Assembly: GCF_044788715.1 (NCBI RefSeq)
Contig: NZ_CP173170.1
Span: 992,001 to 1,056,000 of the forward strand
DNA length: 64,000 nucleotides
Origin: Methylotuvimicrobium sp018830325
GTDB taxonomy: Bacteria; Pseudomonadota; Gammaproteobacteria; Methylococcales; Methylomonadaceae
Direction of reading: 5' to 3'
The notes beneath the pieces were generated by a model, which saw nothing but the letters and a program-made list of their open reading frames with translations, did no database searches and was not told the DNA's origin. This document shows positions 8,632 through 18,148 of this stretch, one piece after another (the stretch's first letter is position 1; every line of letters starts with the position of its first letter). The translations under genes were made by a program, and so were the position numbers.

Positions 8632-10083
8632 ATGGCTTGGCCGTGTATTTTATTGATCGATGACAATCAAACCAGAGCGCTTCAATTCAAAGCGGTATTT
8701 GAATTTATGGAGCATCGGGTGGAAATGGCTCTTCCAGTCGCTATTACCGAGGGTATCGAACGTTGCGGCGAAGATTTAATTGCCGTTTTTATTGGCGATT
8801 CGATCGATAAGCAAGCTTCGGTTATAAAATCCGTTTTGGAGAAGACCGAGCGAGCGCCGGTGGTTTTGTTGAAAAATAAGAATGTTGCCGGGGCGCTGCC
8901 TACGGCAGTCGAAGATATGCTGTTTCAACATTTGGAATGGCCGATCACTCATGCCGCATTGAAGAAATTATTAGATGAAATATTAGCTTCGATCTATAAC
9001 GGACAAATACCCCGCCATGCCCTTGATCGACGGGTTTACGACCGGCGTTTATCGTCGAAGCAACGTCTCAAAGGCAATAGCAAGGCGATTGTCAATGTGT
9101 GTAAACTCATTGATCAAGTTGCCGAGTCCGATGCGACAGTATTAATTCTGGGCGAATCGGGTACCGGTAAAGAAGTTGTCGCTAGGACTGTACATGACTG
9201 GTCGCTACGCAGCAAACAGCCATTCGTGCCGATTAATTGCGGTGCAATTCCGGGCGAATTGTTGGAGAGCGAGCTATTCGGGCATGAAAAAGGCGCTTTT
9301 ACAGGTGCGTTGTCGACCCGGCAAGGCCGTTTTGAATTGGCCGAAGGCGGTACGTTATTTCTCGACGAGATCGGGGATATGCCGATGGCAATGCAAGTCA
9401 AGCTATTGCGAGTACTGCAAGAGCGGACATTCGAACGGGTCGGTAGCAATAAAACAATGCATTGTAACGTTCGTATCATTGCCGCGACGCATCGAAAATT
9501 GGATGACGAAATTAAAGAAAATCGATTTCGGGAGGATTTGTTTTACCGGTTGAACGTTTTTCCGATCGAAATGCCGGCATTGAGAGATAGGGCCGAGGAT
9601 ATACCTTTATTGGCAAAGGATTTGATAGCGAGAATGGCATCCGAAAATCGCGGTTCCGTGCGTTTGACCGATACGGCGATAGCGCTATTAATGCAACATC
9701 AATGGCCGGGTAATGTGAGGGAGCTGGCTAATTTGATCGAAAGACTCGCGATAATTAAGCCGAACGGTTTAATTGACGCAGAGGATTTGCCGGAAAAGTT
9801 TCAGCATTATGTGGTACCGGAGAACATAAAAATCGTTACGGAAGAGACATTCGAGCCGGAAGCGGTTCGCAAGAGTAACGACCCGGTGGGAGAAACCTCG
9901 GGAGTCCTTCAATTACCGAAGCAAGGTATCGATTTGAAGGAATATTTAAGCGACATGGAAAGCGATTTAATCCGTCAGGCTCTGGAAGAATGCAACGGCG
10001 TGGTTGCGCATGCCGCCAAGCGCTTGAAAATGCAGAGAACGACGCTAGTCGAAAAGCTTCGTAAATACGACCTGCAACGATAA
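8632..10083 (+). CDS. flrA: Flagellar master regulator FlrA/FleQ (sigma-54 activator)
   Basis: A 483-aa enhancer-binding protein expected to switch on class II flagellar genes. The N-terminal FleQ-type domain (1 to about 130) is receiver-like but has no proper phospho-acceptor aspartate (VFIGDS at the site). The AAA+ domain (about 145-380) has Walker A GESGTGKE, GAFTGA for sigma-54 contact, and Walker B GTLFLDEIGDM. A Fis-type helix-turn-helix ends the protein (about 440-483). FleQ homologues bind cyclic di-GMP and also control exopolysaccharide genes. It is followed by flrB and flrC in the order found in Vibrio and Pseudomonas. Confidence 0.93.
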   Translation: MAWPCILLIDDNQTRALQFKAVFEFMEHRVEMALPVAITEGIERCGEDLIAVFIGDSIDKQASVIKSVLEKTERAPVVLLKNKNVAGALPTAVEDMLFQHLEWPITHAALKKLLDEILASIYNGQIPRHALDRRVYDRRLSSKQRLKGNSKAIVNVCKLIDQVAESDATVLILGESGTGKEVVARTVHDWSLRSKQPFVPINCGAIPGELLESELFGHEKGAFTGALSTRQGRFELAEGGTLFLDEIGDMPMAMQVKLLRVLQERTFERVGSNKTMHCNVRIIAATHRKLDDEIKENRFREDLFYRLNVFPIEMPALRDRAEDIPLLAKDLIARMASENRGSVRLTDTAIALLMQHQWPGNVRELANLIERLAIIKPNGLIDAEDLPEKFQHYVVPENIKIVTEETFEPEAVRKSNDPVGETSGVLQLPKQGIDLKEYLSDMESDLIRQALEECNGVVAHAAKRLKMQRTTLVEKLRKYDLQR

Positions 10084-10153
10084 AGTCGACAGCTTTTTGA
10101 CGAAGGGAATGAGAGTCTGATGATAAGTCATTGAATATAAATATGAAATAAAG

Positions 10154-10169
10154 TGGTCCGTATTTTGCA
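10154..10169 (+). promoter_or_regulatory. Sigma-54 promoter of flrBC
   Basis: TGGTCCG-TATT-TTGCA matches the -24/-12 consensus TGGCACG-N4-TTGCW with correct spacing, 34 bases before the flrB start. Activation by the preceding FlrA fits the known hierarchy, in which FleQ drives fleSR. Confidence 0.75.
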
Positions 10170-10203
10170 TTGAACTGATTGAGCCATCCGGAGCAATCAG
10201 TTT

Positions 10204-11448
10204 ATGTCTTCATCAACGATTTCACAATCCCACAACAAAACCGAACAACTCGCCGATGCCTTTCGACTTTTTAACGAGTTGTCTCAAGATTTGACGGTTT
10301 CCTATCAAAATTTGGAACGGCAAGTCGCAAAGCTGAGTGACGAGTTAGCTGCAGCACGTAGCGAGAGACTTAAAACGCTATTGGAAAACGAGAAAATCGC
10401 GGCCCGTTTACGGCAAATACTCGCCGCTTTACCGGCCGGTATTTTGATTATCGATCCTTCCGGCAAAGTCGCCGATTATAATCCCACAGCGCTCGACTAT
10501 TTAGATGAGCCATTATTGCAAAGGCCGTGGTCTGAAGTCGCCGGGCGCAGTCTTAAAGCGGTTTCCGAGAATCCCCACGAGCGACAATTGCCGAACGGTA
10601 AGCGTGTCGGCTTGAGTTATAACGCATTGACTGAAGGCGCGGGACAACTGGTCTTGTTATCCGACGTAAGCGAAATGCGGGCCCTGCAAGATTTGGTCGA
10701 TCGGCAAAATAATTTATCGGCCATGGGGGAAATGATCGCGAGCTTGGCCCATCAAGTCAGAACGCCGTTATCAACCGCTATTTTGTATGCTTCGCAAATG
10801 TCAAGGCCCGGTTTAAGTGAGAACAAACGGCAACAATTTTCAAGCAAGATTCTCGAGCGCCTGCATTATTTAGAAAGACAGGTAAACGATATGCTGATTT
10901 TCGCGAAGGAAGGGCGTTTGTCGATGGCGACTTTCGCGCTGCATGACTTGCTCGGCAATGTCGAAGACTCAATGGCGGACCGCTTGGCGGCCTGCAACTC
11001 TGTTGAATTTAGCATCAACAATGAGGCGGGTTTCGAGATATTGACAGGTAACGAGCCGGCGTTACGTGGTGCGATTATGAATTTATTGAACAATGCCCTT
11101 GATGCCTGTGCCGGACAAGGTGTTGTTACGTTGACGGTGGTTCGGTCTTCGCGACAAAAACTTATCTTTACCGTTCGCGATACCGGGCCGGGTATTGAAA
11201 AAGCTCTTTATAAAAGGGTCTTTGAACCCTTTTATACCACAAAAAGCAGCGGCACAGGTTTAGGGCTTGCCGTTGTCGACAGCGTCGTTAGAGCGCATCA
11301 CGGCAAGGTGAGTTGCGACTCGGTGCCGGGTATGGGGACTGTGTTTGAATTGGAATTGCCGATTGCCTGGGAGACGAAACCGGCGTTACCCGGTGGGTTT
11401 TCAGGAAGGCAAGCTAAGTTCGAGGAGTTATATGATGAAGCAATATGA
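10204..11448 (+). CDS. flrB: Flagellar sensor histidine kinase FlrB/FleS
   Basis: A 414-aa soluble histidine kinase, partner of FlrC. A coiled-coil N-terminus (about 15-80) leads into a PAS domain (about 75-160), then HisKA with phospho-acceptor His183 in SLAHQVRTPLS, and a HATPase_c domain (about 280-395) with LLNNALDAC (N box), DTGPGIE (G1) and GTGLGLAV (G2). There are no membrane helices, so it reads a cytoplasmic cue. In Vibrio FlrB phosphorylates FlrC to switch on class III genes. It overlaps flrC by 17 bases and has its own sigma-54 promoter. Confidence 0.92.
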   Translation: MSSSTISQSHNKTEQLADAFRLFNELSQDLTVSYQNLERQVAKLSDELAAARSERLKTLLENEKIAARLRQILAALPAGILIIDPSGKVADYNPTALDYLDEPLLQRPWSEVAGRSLKAVSENPHERQLPNGKRVGLSYNALTEGAGQLVLLSDVSEMRALQDLVDRQNNLSAMGEMIASLAHQVRTPLSTAILYASQMSRPGLSENKRQQFSSKILERLHYLERQVNDMLIFAKEGRLSMATFALHDLLGNVEDSMADRLAACNSVEFSINNEAGFEILTGNEPALRGAIMNLLNNALDACAGQGVVTLTVVRSSRQKLIFTVRDTGPGIEKALYKRVFEPFYTTKSSGTGLGLAVVDSVVRAHHGKVSCDSVPGMGTVFELELPIAWETKPALPGGFSGRQAKFEELYDEAI

Positions 11449-12799
11449 TGTATTGATTGTCGAAGATGATCCCGATCTATGCGAGGCGCTTTCGGATACG
11501 CTAGAACTTGAAGGATACCGGGTGTTAGCGGCGCATAATGGAACGGAAGCATTGGCAAAACTCGGGCGTAACAGAGTAAAGTTGGTTGTTAGCGACGTGC
11601 AAATGCCGGTGATGGACGGCTTCGAGCTGTTGCGCAACATACACGCTCTGCATCCGGGGCTTCCGGTATTGTTGATGACGGCTTATGGAACGGTGCCTAA
11701 AGCGGTAAGGGCGATGCAGGAAGGTGCAGTCGACTATTTGGTTAAGCCTTTCGAGGCTTCGGCTTTAATCGATAAAGTTGCCGCATTTGCTGTTGCCGAT
11801 GCGCCGGCTGCGGATTTTACGATAGGGCAGGATCCGGCGATGCAAAAACTTTATCGTTTGATAGAGCGCGTTGCGCAAACCCATGTCACGGTGCTGTTGC
11901 AGGGAGAAAGCGGTACCGGTAAGGAAGTTGTTGCACGCGCCATACACGAGCAATCGCCGTATCGCGGCGGGTCCTTTGCCGCGGTCAATTGTGCCGCAAT
12001 TCCGGACAATATGTTGGAAGCGATGTTGTTCGGCTACGAAAAAGGCGCTTTTACCGGCGCGGTGCAATCGATGCCGGGGAAATTCGAGCTGGCTCAGGAT
12101 GGCACATTGCTGCTGGATGAAATAGCCGAGATGGATTTGGGTTTACAAGCTAAATTACTGCGCGTCTTACAGGAAAAAGAAGTGGAACGCATCGGTAGTC
12201 ATAGAAAGATTGAATTGAACGTCAGAATTTTGGCGGCAACCAATCGAAAATTGAAGCAATCTGTCGAGCAGGGCTTATTTAGGGAAGATTTATATTATCG
12301 TTTGAGTGTATTTCCACTGAGGATACCGGCATTACGAGAGCGCCCCGGCGATATTGTGCCGTTGGCTATCGAGTTGTTGCGGCGTCATGGTTTCGACGCG
12401 GCATGTGAGGCCGTTTTCGATCGTGAAGCAATAGATAAAATGCAAGCTTATTCATGGCCGGGTAATGTAAGAGAACTGGAAAATGTGATGCAGCGAGCGT
12501 TGATTTTAAAAAGCAGTAAGCGAATCGTAGTAGAAGATTTAATCTTCGAGGAGAATGTAGATCTGCATGCCATGTCTGAAACCGTCATTGAAAACGCTTG
12601 TGTCGATAGCTCCGAAGACACGTCTTCTTTAGGCGATCAAGTGCGTTCGGCTGAGGAAAAAATGATCCTGCAGACGTTACTGACCGAAAACGGTAGCCGT
12701 AAAACCACGGCCGAAAAATTGGGTATTAGTCCTAGAACACTACGCTATAAAATTGCCAGAATGAAAGAATCCGGCATTGCTATTCCTTGTTCGGCCTGA
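11432..12799 (+). CDS. flrC: Flagellar response regulator FlrC/FleR (sigma-54 activator)
   Basis: A 455-aa NtrC-family regulator. The receiver has phospho-acceptor Asp55 in VVSDVQMP and the LVKPFE lysine; the AAA+ domain (about 135-360) has GESGTGKE, GAFTGA and GTLLLDEIAEM; a Fis-type HTH closes the protein with TAEKLGISPRTLRYK. I chose ATG 11432 because GAGGAG lies 5 bases upstream; a longer frame from 11345 has no such site. A sigma-54 promoter for fliE begins one base after its stop codon, consistent with FlrC or FlrA activating the basal-body operon. Confidence 0.93.
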   Translation: MMKQYDVLIVEDDPDLCEALSDTLELEGYRVLAAHNGTEALAKLGRNRVKLVVSDVQMPVMDGFELLRNIHALHPGLPVLLMTAYGTVPKAVRAMQEGAVDYLVKPFEASALIDKVAAFAVADAPAADFTIGQDPAMQKLYRLIERVAQTHVTVLLQGESGTGKEVVARAIHEQSPYRGGSFAAVNCAAIPDNMLEAMLFGYEKGAFTGAVQSMPGKFELAQDGTLLLDEIAEMDLGLQAKLLRVLQEKEVERIGSHRKIELNVRILAATNRKLKQSVEQGLFREDLYYRLSVFPLRIPALRERPGDIVPLAIELLRRHGFDAACEAVFDREAIDKMQAYSWPGNVRELENVMQRALILKSSKRIVVEDLIFEENVDLHAMSETVIENACVDSSEDTSSLGDQVRSAEEKMILQTLLTENGSRKTTAEKLGISPRTLRYKIARMKESGIAIPCSA

Positions 12800-12815
12800 T
12801 GGCTCGAATAATGCT
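12800..12815 (+). promoter_or_regulatory. Sigma-54 promoter of the fliE operon
   Basis: TGGCTCG-AATA-ATGCT has the GG and GC doublets in register for a -24/-12 promoter (one mismatch in TTGC). It starts immediately after the flrC stop and lies about 40 bases before the fliE start. Confidence 0.65.
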
Positions 12816-12855
12816 AGTTCTTTTGGAAGTCGTGTCGAAATAATTGAGAATGGTC

Positions 12856-13179
12856 ATGAGTGAGATGAATGTCAATCAGGTGCTGGCACAAATGCGTCAG
12901 ATGTCTATCGAGGCTGGGGCGGGTGTAAAGCCGCAAGCGTTGGAAAGTAGCGATCAGGCTAACTTCGCTTCGTTGTTGAAACAATCGATCGACTCGGTGA
13001 ATACGCAGCAAGCAACAGCGAGTGCGATGTCGACAGCATTCGAAACCGGAGAATCAGATGCCAGCTTGGCTGAAATGATGGTAGCCATGCAAAAAGCCAG
13101 CGTGTCTTTTCAGGCCATGGTTCAGGTTAGAAATAAACTGGTCGATGCCTATAAAGATGTCATGAATATGCCGATATAG
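12856..13179 (+). CDS. fliE: Flagellar hook-basal body protein FliE
   Basis: A 107-aa junction protein between the MS ring and the rod. The C-terminal part holds the family signature: FASLLKQSIDSVN, then a helix with MMVAMQKASVSFQAMVQVRN and KLVDAYKDVMNMPI. E. coli FliE has 104 aa. Several in-frame starts exist (TTG 12844, ATG 12850, 12856 and 12862); ATG 12856 has GAGAA eight bases upstream. First gene of fliEFGHIJK. Confidence 0.92.
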   Translation: MSEMNVNQVLAQMRQMSIEAGAGVKPQALESSDQANFASLLKQSIDSVNTQQATASAMSTAFETGESDASLAEMMVAMQKASVSFQAMVQVRNKLVDAYKDVMNMPI

Positions 13180-13196
13180 ACAGGCAGTGAATTAAG

Positions 13197-14945
13197 ATGA
13201 GCGAGCAAGGTGCAAATGAATTAGTCGGAACGTCCACTCCTCATGCAAGGGAAGTGGACACCGGTAATCCGTTGTTGAAAGGTTTGACTGGGCTGACAAT
13301 GGCTCGTCAGATAGGTTTGATGCTCGGATTTGCTTTCAGCGTTGCCGTGGCCGTGGCGATCGTGCTGTGGTCGCAAGAACCCTCCTACAATTTATTGTTT
13401 GCCGGCATTGCCGAAAAAGATGCGGCGGAAATTATCGAGGCCTTAGATAAAGAGGGCGTTAAGTACAAAGTCGAGTCCGGTTCGGGAGCAATCATGGTCC
13501 CGGGGGCCGATGTTCGCGAATTAAAACTGAGACTGGCTGCCCAAGGCTTACCGCGCAGTACCAGCTTAGGTTACGAGCTACTCGATCAAGAGCAAGGCTT
13601 CGGTACCAGCAAGAATATTGAACAAATGCGTTTTCAGCGAGCATTGGAAGGTGAAATTGCGCGAACGATCATGACTATTCAAAGTGTTAAGGCGGCAAGG
13701 GTGATATTGGCGATGCCAAAACAGTCGGTATTCGTTAGGCAGCAGAAAAAACCCAGCGCCTCAGTCATGGTCAACCTATATCCCGGCAGAACCTTGGATA
13801 AAGGGCAAATCGAATCGATTATTCATCTAGTCGCTTCCAGCGTTCCCTTAATGGAAGCAGGGCAAGTGACGGTCGTCGATCAAACCGGGCGTTTACTCAA
13901 TGCTAAAGGAACCGATTCCGATATCTCACTGACTTCAAAGCAGTTCGAATACAAGAAAAATATCGAAGAACATTTAATGGCGCGCATCGAAAATATTTTG
14001 ACGCCATTGGTCGGCGCCAACGGTTTACGTACGCAAATATCGGCCGATGTCGACTTTTCCGTGACCGAAAGAACCCAAGAAATGTTTAACCCCGACCTGC
14101 CGGCGCTACGAAGTGAGCAGACTCAAGAGGATCTTAGTTCCATGGGAGCCATTCAGGGTGTGCCGGGGGCGTTGACTAACCAGCCGCCACCCGCCGGTAT
14201 AGCGCCTGAAGTGGCAGCCGGTGAAGGTGCCGAAACGCCGGCGGAATCGTCAGGGTCTTCTAGCAAGAGTGCCACACGGAATTATGAACTCGATAAAACT
14301 ATTACTCACACCCGTCTTGCCAGCGGTGTGCTCAAACGGTTGTCGGTGGCTGTGGTTGTCGATAACCGTTCTGTCGTTCGCGAAGATGGGAGTATCGCTA
14401 GCGAACCTTATCCTCAAGAAGATATCGTTCGCCTGAGCAACTTGGTCAGACAAGCGGTCGGTTTTGATAGTAGCCGCGGCGATCAAGTGACCGTATCCAA
14501 TGTCGCATTCAAAGTGTCGGATGAATTCGAAGCATTGCCCGATGCGCCTCTTTGGGAGCAAGCTTGGATTATTGACGCCTTGAAACAGTTGGCGGCTGCG
14601 GTGGTTATTTTATTTTTGATTTTTGGCGTTCTAAAGCCGACCATGCAAGGGTTGATAGGCCGTACTGAAGAAGAACGGAAAGCCGCGGCATTAGCGCTGG
14701 CAAAAGCGGAAGCCGAAGCTATGGGCGGCGCTGTTGCATTCGACGAAAAAGGGGTGCCGTATGCGGTGCCTGCCGATGAAGCGGCAAGGCAGCAACTTGG
14801 CATGTCATCGGAGACCGAAGATCTGTTGTTATTGGAAGCACCTCAGAGTTACGAGAAACGATTGGAATATGTACAAAAATTGGTTGACGAAGACCCTCAA
14901 TTAGTCGCGCAAATCCTTAAGAATTGGGCCAAGCAAGATGTCTGA
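13197..14945 (+). CDS. fliF: Flagellar MS-ring protein FliF
   Basis: A 582-aa protein that forms the membrane/supramembrane ring on which the export gate and rotor are built. A transmembrane helix near 42-60 is followed by YscJ/FliF ring-building motifs (SYNLLFAGIAEKDAAEIIEA and further on RTIMTIQSVKAARVILAMPK), a long low-complexity periplasmic region around 330-365 rich in Ala, Gly and Ser, and a second transmembrane helix near 455-475. The C-terminal tail that binds FliG follows. The fliG start lies 8 bases inside fliF. Confidence 0.96.
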   Translation: MSEQGANELVGTSTPHAREVDTGNPLLKGLTGLTMARQIGLMLGFAFSVAVAVAIVLWSQEPSYNLLFAGIAEKDAAEIIEALDKEGVKYKVESGSGAIMVPGADVRELKLRLAAQGLPRSTSLGYELLDQEQGFGTSKNIEQMRFQRALEGEIARTIMTIQSVKAARVILAMPKQSVFVRQQKKPSASVMVNLYPGRTLDKGQIESIIHLVASSVPLMEAGQVTVVDQTGRLLNAKGTDSDISLTSKQFEYKKNIEEHLMARIENILTPLVGANGLRTQISADVDFSVTERTQEMFNPDLPALRSEQTQEDLSSMGAIQGVPGALTNQPPPAGIAPEVAAGEGAETPAESSGSSSKSATRNYELDKTITHTRLASGVLKRLSVAVVVDNRSVVREDGSIASEPYPQEDIVRLSNLVRQAVGFDSSRGDQVTVSNVAFKVSDEFEALPDAPLWEQAWIIDALKQLAAAVVILFLIFGVLKPTMQGLIGRTEEERKAAALALAKAEAEAMGGAVAFDEKGVPYAVPADEAARQQLGMSSETEDLLLLEAPQSYEKRLEYVQKLVDEDPQLVAQILKNWAKQDV

Positions 14946-15948
14946 TAAGGAACTCGATTTAACTCAACCGCAACGGGCCGCGCTACTACTTTTAGCAGTG
15001 GGACAGGATCGTGCATCGGCGGTGCTGAAGCACATGGGGCCTAAAGAGGTGCAACTGATCGGGTCAACGATGGCGGGGCTTGGCGCTATTTCACCGGAAA
15101 TGGTGGATGGCGTGCTTGAAGAATTCATTACGCGAATCAAGGATGAAACCGGCTTGGGAATTAATTCGGACGAATTTATTCGCAATATGCTGACTGGAGC
15201 CTTAGGCGCCGATAAGGCAGGGAGCATCATCGATAGGATTTTGCTCGGCGCCAACAGCAAAGGGATTGAGCAGTTGAAATGGTTGGATACGCGCTCGATA
15301 GCCGACCTCATCCGTTTGGAGCATCCGCAGATTGTTGCGATCATTTTATCGCTGTTGGATAGTGACCAGGCCGCCGATGTTTTAGCTTTATTACCGGAAA
15401 ACATGCGTTCGGATATTCTGATGCGTATTGCGACGATGGAAGGTATACAGCCTGCGGCATTAAAGGAATTGGATGAAATCATGGAAAAACAATTGACGGG
15501 CAGCGATGGCATGAAATCGTCATCGGTCGGCGGCGTCGATACCGTGGCCAATATTCTGAACTTCATGGAAGGTTCGGTTAGTGAGCAGATCATGGAAGAT
15601 ATCAATGATAATAATGCCGTGTTGGGGCAGGAAATCATGGATAAGATGTTTGTCTTCGAGGATCTCTCGACAGTTGACGATAGAGGGATTCAGACGCTAT
15701 TGCGAGAAATATCGACCGATCGGTTGCTACTGGCATTGCGTGGTGTCGATGACAGTTTGAAAGCCAAAATATTCGGCAATATGTCGCGTCGAGCTGCCGA
15801 AATGCTGAAAGACGATTTAGAGGCGGCGCCGCCGGCGAGACTCAGCGAGGTCGAATCGGCGCAGAAAGAAATACTCGGAATCGCGAAGAAGCTGGCCGAT
15901 GCCGGAGAAATTATGTTAGGTAGCGGTAGCGGCGATGAGCTCGTCTAA
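14938..15948 (+). CDS. fliG: Flagellar motor switch protein FliG
   Basis: A 336-aa rotor protein joining FliF to FliM and interacting with the stator. The three FliG domains are seen in order: N-terminal (LTQPQRAALLLLAVGQDRAS), middle with the EHPQ motif (RLEHPQIVAIILSLL), and the C-terminal torque helix with charged residues (STDRLLLALRGVDDSLKAKI then FGNMSRRAAEMLKDDLE). It overlaps fliF by 8 bases and fliH by 14, indicating tight coupling. Confidence 0.96.
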   Translation: MSDKELDLTQPQRAALLLLAVGQDRASAVLKHMGPKEVQLIGSTMAGLGAISPEMVDGVLEEFITRIKDETGLGINSDEFIRNMLTGALGADKAGSIIDRILLGANSKGIEQLKWLDTRSIADLIRLEHPQIVAIILSLLDSDQAADVLALLPENMRSDILMRIATMEGIQPAALKELDEIMEKQLTGSDGMKSSSVGGVDTVANILNFMEGSVSEQIMEDINDNNAVLGQEIMDKMFVFEDLSTVDDRGIQTLLREISTDRLLLALRGVDDSLKAKIFGNMSRRAAEMLKDDLEAAPPARLSEVESAQKEILGIAKKLADAGEIMLGSGSGDELV

Positions 15949-16654
15949 ACTGCCGGGTTTCACCGATGACGAACTGGATGCGTTGCGCCTTTGGGACATG
16001 CCCGATGTGTCGGGACGCGAACGCGCGAAATCTAGCGAAGGGAGTAAATCGCGCAGTCCACTGCTGACCGTTCAAGATATTGAAGCGATGCAACAGCAAG
16101 CCTATGAGGAAGCCTTCGCTAAAGGCAAAGAAGAGGGTTTTACGCAGGGTTACGAAGAAGGGCGGTCGAAAGGTTACGAGGAAGGTTTGAAAAAAGGGTA
16201 TGACGAAAACGTGGATCGACTGCGCGAACAAGGTTTGCAATTAGCCGAAATATTGGAGACGCTCAGCGAACCTTTAAATGCACTGGATGAAGAAGTTGAA
16301 AAAGAGCTGGTGGATTTATCGATAGCGATAGCTAAACAGCTGGTTCGCCGAGAAATTAAATCGGATCCGGGGCAAATTGTGGCCACGGTTAGAGAAGCCG
16401 TCAATGTATTACCTATCGCAACGCGGGAAATAACACTAACTTTACATCCTGAAGATGCGGAATTGGTACGATCGGTGTTTTTGTTGAACGAACGTCCGGC
16501 GCCTTGGGATATCAAAGAGGATCCTCTGCTCAGTCGCGGCGGTTGCCATGTGGATGCGGAGCAGTCTCATGTGGATGCCTCGGTCGAAAGACGTCTGGCG
16601 GCCGTTATTGCTCAAGTGCTTGGTGATGAGCGGATTAGGGACGAAACATCATGA
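15935..16654 (+). CDS. fliH: Flagellar export apparatus protein FliH
   Basis: A 239-aa regulator of the FliI ATPase. After a disordered N-terminus comes a helix with repeated GxxxG-like units (about 65-90: KGKEEGFTQGYEEGRSKGYE then EGLKKG), a hallmark of FliH. The C-terminal FliH/YscL domain includes LVDLSIAIAKQLVRREIKSD. It overlaps fliG and shares ATGA with fliI. Confidence 0.93.
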   Translation: MSSSKLPGFTDDELDALRLWDMPDVSGRERAKSSEGSKSRSPLLTVQDIEAMQQQAYEEAFAKGKEEGFTQGYEEGRSKGYEEGLKKGYDENVDRLREQGLQLAEILETLSEPLNALDEEVEKELVDLSIAIAKQLVRREIKSDPGQIVATVREAVNVLPIATREITLTLHPEDAELVRSVFLLNERPAPWDIKEDPLLSRGGCHVDAEQSHVDASVERRLAAVIAQVLGDERIRDETS

Positions 16655-18009
16655 GGTCTACGCTAGATCGAAACGAGATTTGGCTTGGTAAGTTAAAACC
16701 TTACGCCAAGCGGTTGGTTCAGCCTCCGGAACTGATCGTCGAAGGCAAGTTATCCAGAATGGTTGGGTTGACACTCGAAGCTGTCGGTTGTAGGGCGCCC
16801 ATCGGTTCTCGTTGTCAAGTGCAAACCAAAACGGGCAGGGTTATTGAAGCCGAAGTCGTCGGTTTTTCCGGCGATCGCTTATTTCTAATGCCGACAGGTG
16901 ATCCTTATGGTTTGGAGCCGGACTGCCGCGTCATTCCGATGAACAAGGAATATTTGGCTAGAGTCGGTTTTAGCTTGCTGGGTCGAGTATTGGATGGGGC
17001 GGGTAATGCTCTGGATGGTAAGGGACCTTTGAAGACCGATGCGCAAGTGTCGTTAACCGGTGTTCCGGTCAATCCGCTTAGCCGAAAGCCGATTCGCGAA
17101 GTGCTCGATGTCGGTGTCAGAGCGATCAATGCTTTGTTGTGTGTAGGGCGAGGGCAAAGGATGGGCTTATTTGCCGGAACCGGCGTCGGCAAGAGCGTTT
17201 TGTTGGGGATGATGACTAAATTTACCAATGCCGACGTCGTCGTGGTAGGGCTTATTGGTGAACGGGGGCGTGAGGTTAACGAATTCGTACAAAAAATTCT
17301 GGGTGCCGAAGGGCTTAGTCGCTCTGTCGTTGTCGCGACGCCGGCAGACTATCCGCCATTGATGCGGGCGAATGGAGCGTTGCTGGCGACCAGTATTGCC
17401 GAGTATTTCCGCGATCAGGGTTTGGATGTTTTACTGCTGATGGATTCGTTGACTCGTTATGCTCAAGCCCATCGAGAAATCGCGCTCGCAATCGATGAAC
17501 CGCCTGCTACTAAAGGTTACCCGCCTTCGGTATTTGCTAAGTTGCCTCGGTTAGTTGAGCGGGCAGGAAACGGCGATGAAGGAGGCGGTTCGATTACGGC
17601 TTTTTATACTGTATTGACCGAAGGGGACGATCCCAACGATCCTGTAGCCGACTCGGCTCGCGGCGTATTGGATGGGCACATCGTGCTAACTCGAGAGCTG
17701 GCGGAGTCCGGGCATTTTCCCGCGATCGATATCGAGGCATCGGTCAGTAGGGTTTTGCCGGATATCGTCGATGACGATCATTTACGAATGGTGCGCAAAT
17801 TGAGAGGATTGTATTCGCTGTATCAGCAAAACAGAGACCTCATCAGCGTCGGCGCATACAAGCCCGGTTCAAATCCGAATATCGATTTGGCGATTGAGAA
17901 AATATCGGCAATTAGGAATTTTTTGCAACAAGACATGAATGAACCGGTGGACCTGAGTCGAAGTATCTTGGAATTGTCCGATTTGCTTGGGAATGAGGGT
18001 GAAAGGTGA
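16651..18009 (+). CDS. fliI: Flagellum-specific ATPase FliI
   Basis: A 452-aa F1-like ATPase that energises substrate unfolding and entry at the flagellar type III export gate. Walker A is GTGVGKS at 176-182, Walker B is VLLLMDSLTRYAQ, and the family motif PPSVFAKLPRLVERAG is present. The start overlaps fliH by four bases. E. coli FliI has 457 aa, so the protein is full length. Confidence 0.96.
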   Translation: MRSTLDRNEIWLGKLKPYAKRLVQPPELIVEGKLSRMVGLTLEAVGCRAPIGSRCQVQTKTGRVIEAEVVGFSGDRLFLMPTGDPYGLEPDCRVIPMNKEYLARVGFSLLGRVLDGAGNALDGKGPLKTDAQVSLTGVPVNPLSRKPIREVLDVGVRAINALLCVGRGQRMGLFAGTGVGKSVLLGMMTKFTNADVVVVGLIGERGREVNEFVQKILGAEGLSRSVVVATPADYPPLMRANGALLATSIAEYFRDQGLDVLLLMDSLTRYAQAHREIALAIDEPPATKGYPPSVFAKLPRLVERAGNGDEGGGSITAFYTVLTEGDDPNDPVADSARGVLDGHIVLTRELAESGHFPAIDIEASVSRVLPDIVDDDHLRMVRKLRGLYSLYQQNRDLISVGAYKPGSNPNIDLAIEKISAIRNFLQQDMNEPVDLSRSILELSDLLGNEGER

Positions 18010-18148
18010 AAGGGGAAAGGGGAAATTAGAGCTTGACAAGTGATTAAATGCCACACTATTCACCGCTAACCGCTAACCACTCCCTTTGTCAGGATAGTTG
18101 TTCAAGTTATTTGATGCGCGATTCTTAGCTACGGTAGTTATCAATAAA
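18010..18148. repeat. Heptamer-like repeats between fliI and fliJ
   Basis: This gap interrupts an otherwise overlapping operon. It begins with copies of GGTGAAA degenerating to GGGGAAA at 17998-18026, and contains CCGCTAACCGCTAACC at about 18063. The same GGTGAAA unit forms a long array at about 23224-23292. It looks like inserted repeat DNA; I see no promoter. Confidence 0.5.

Noticed and set aside
14964..15638. 224-codon minus-strand frame inside fliG
   Set aside because: Antisense to a fully conserved gene, Ser-rich composition typical of a shadow frame.
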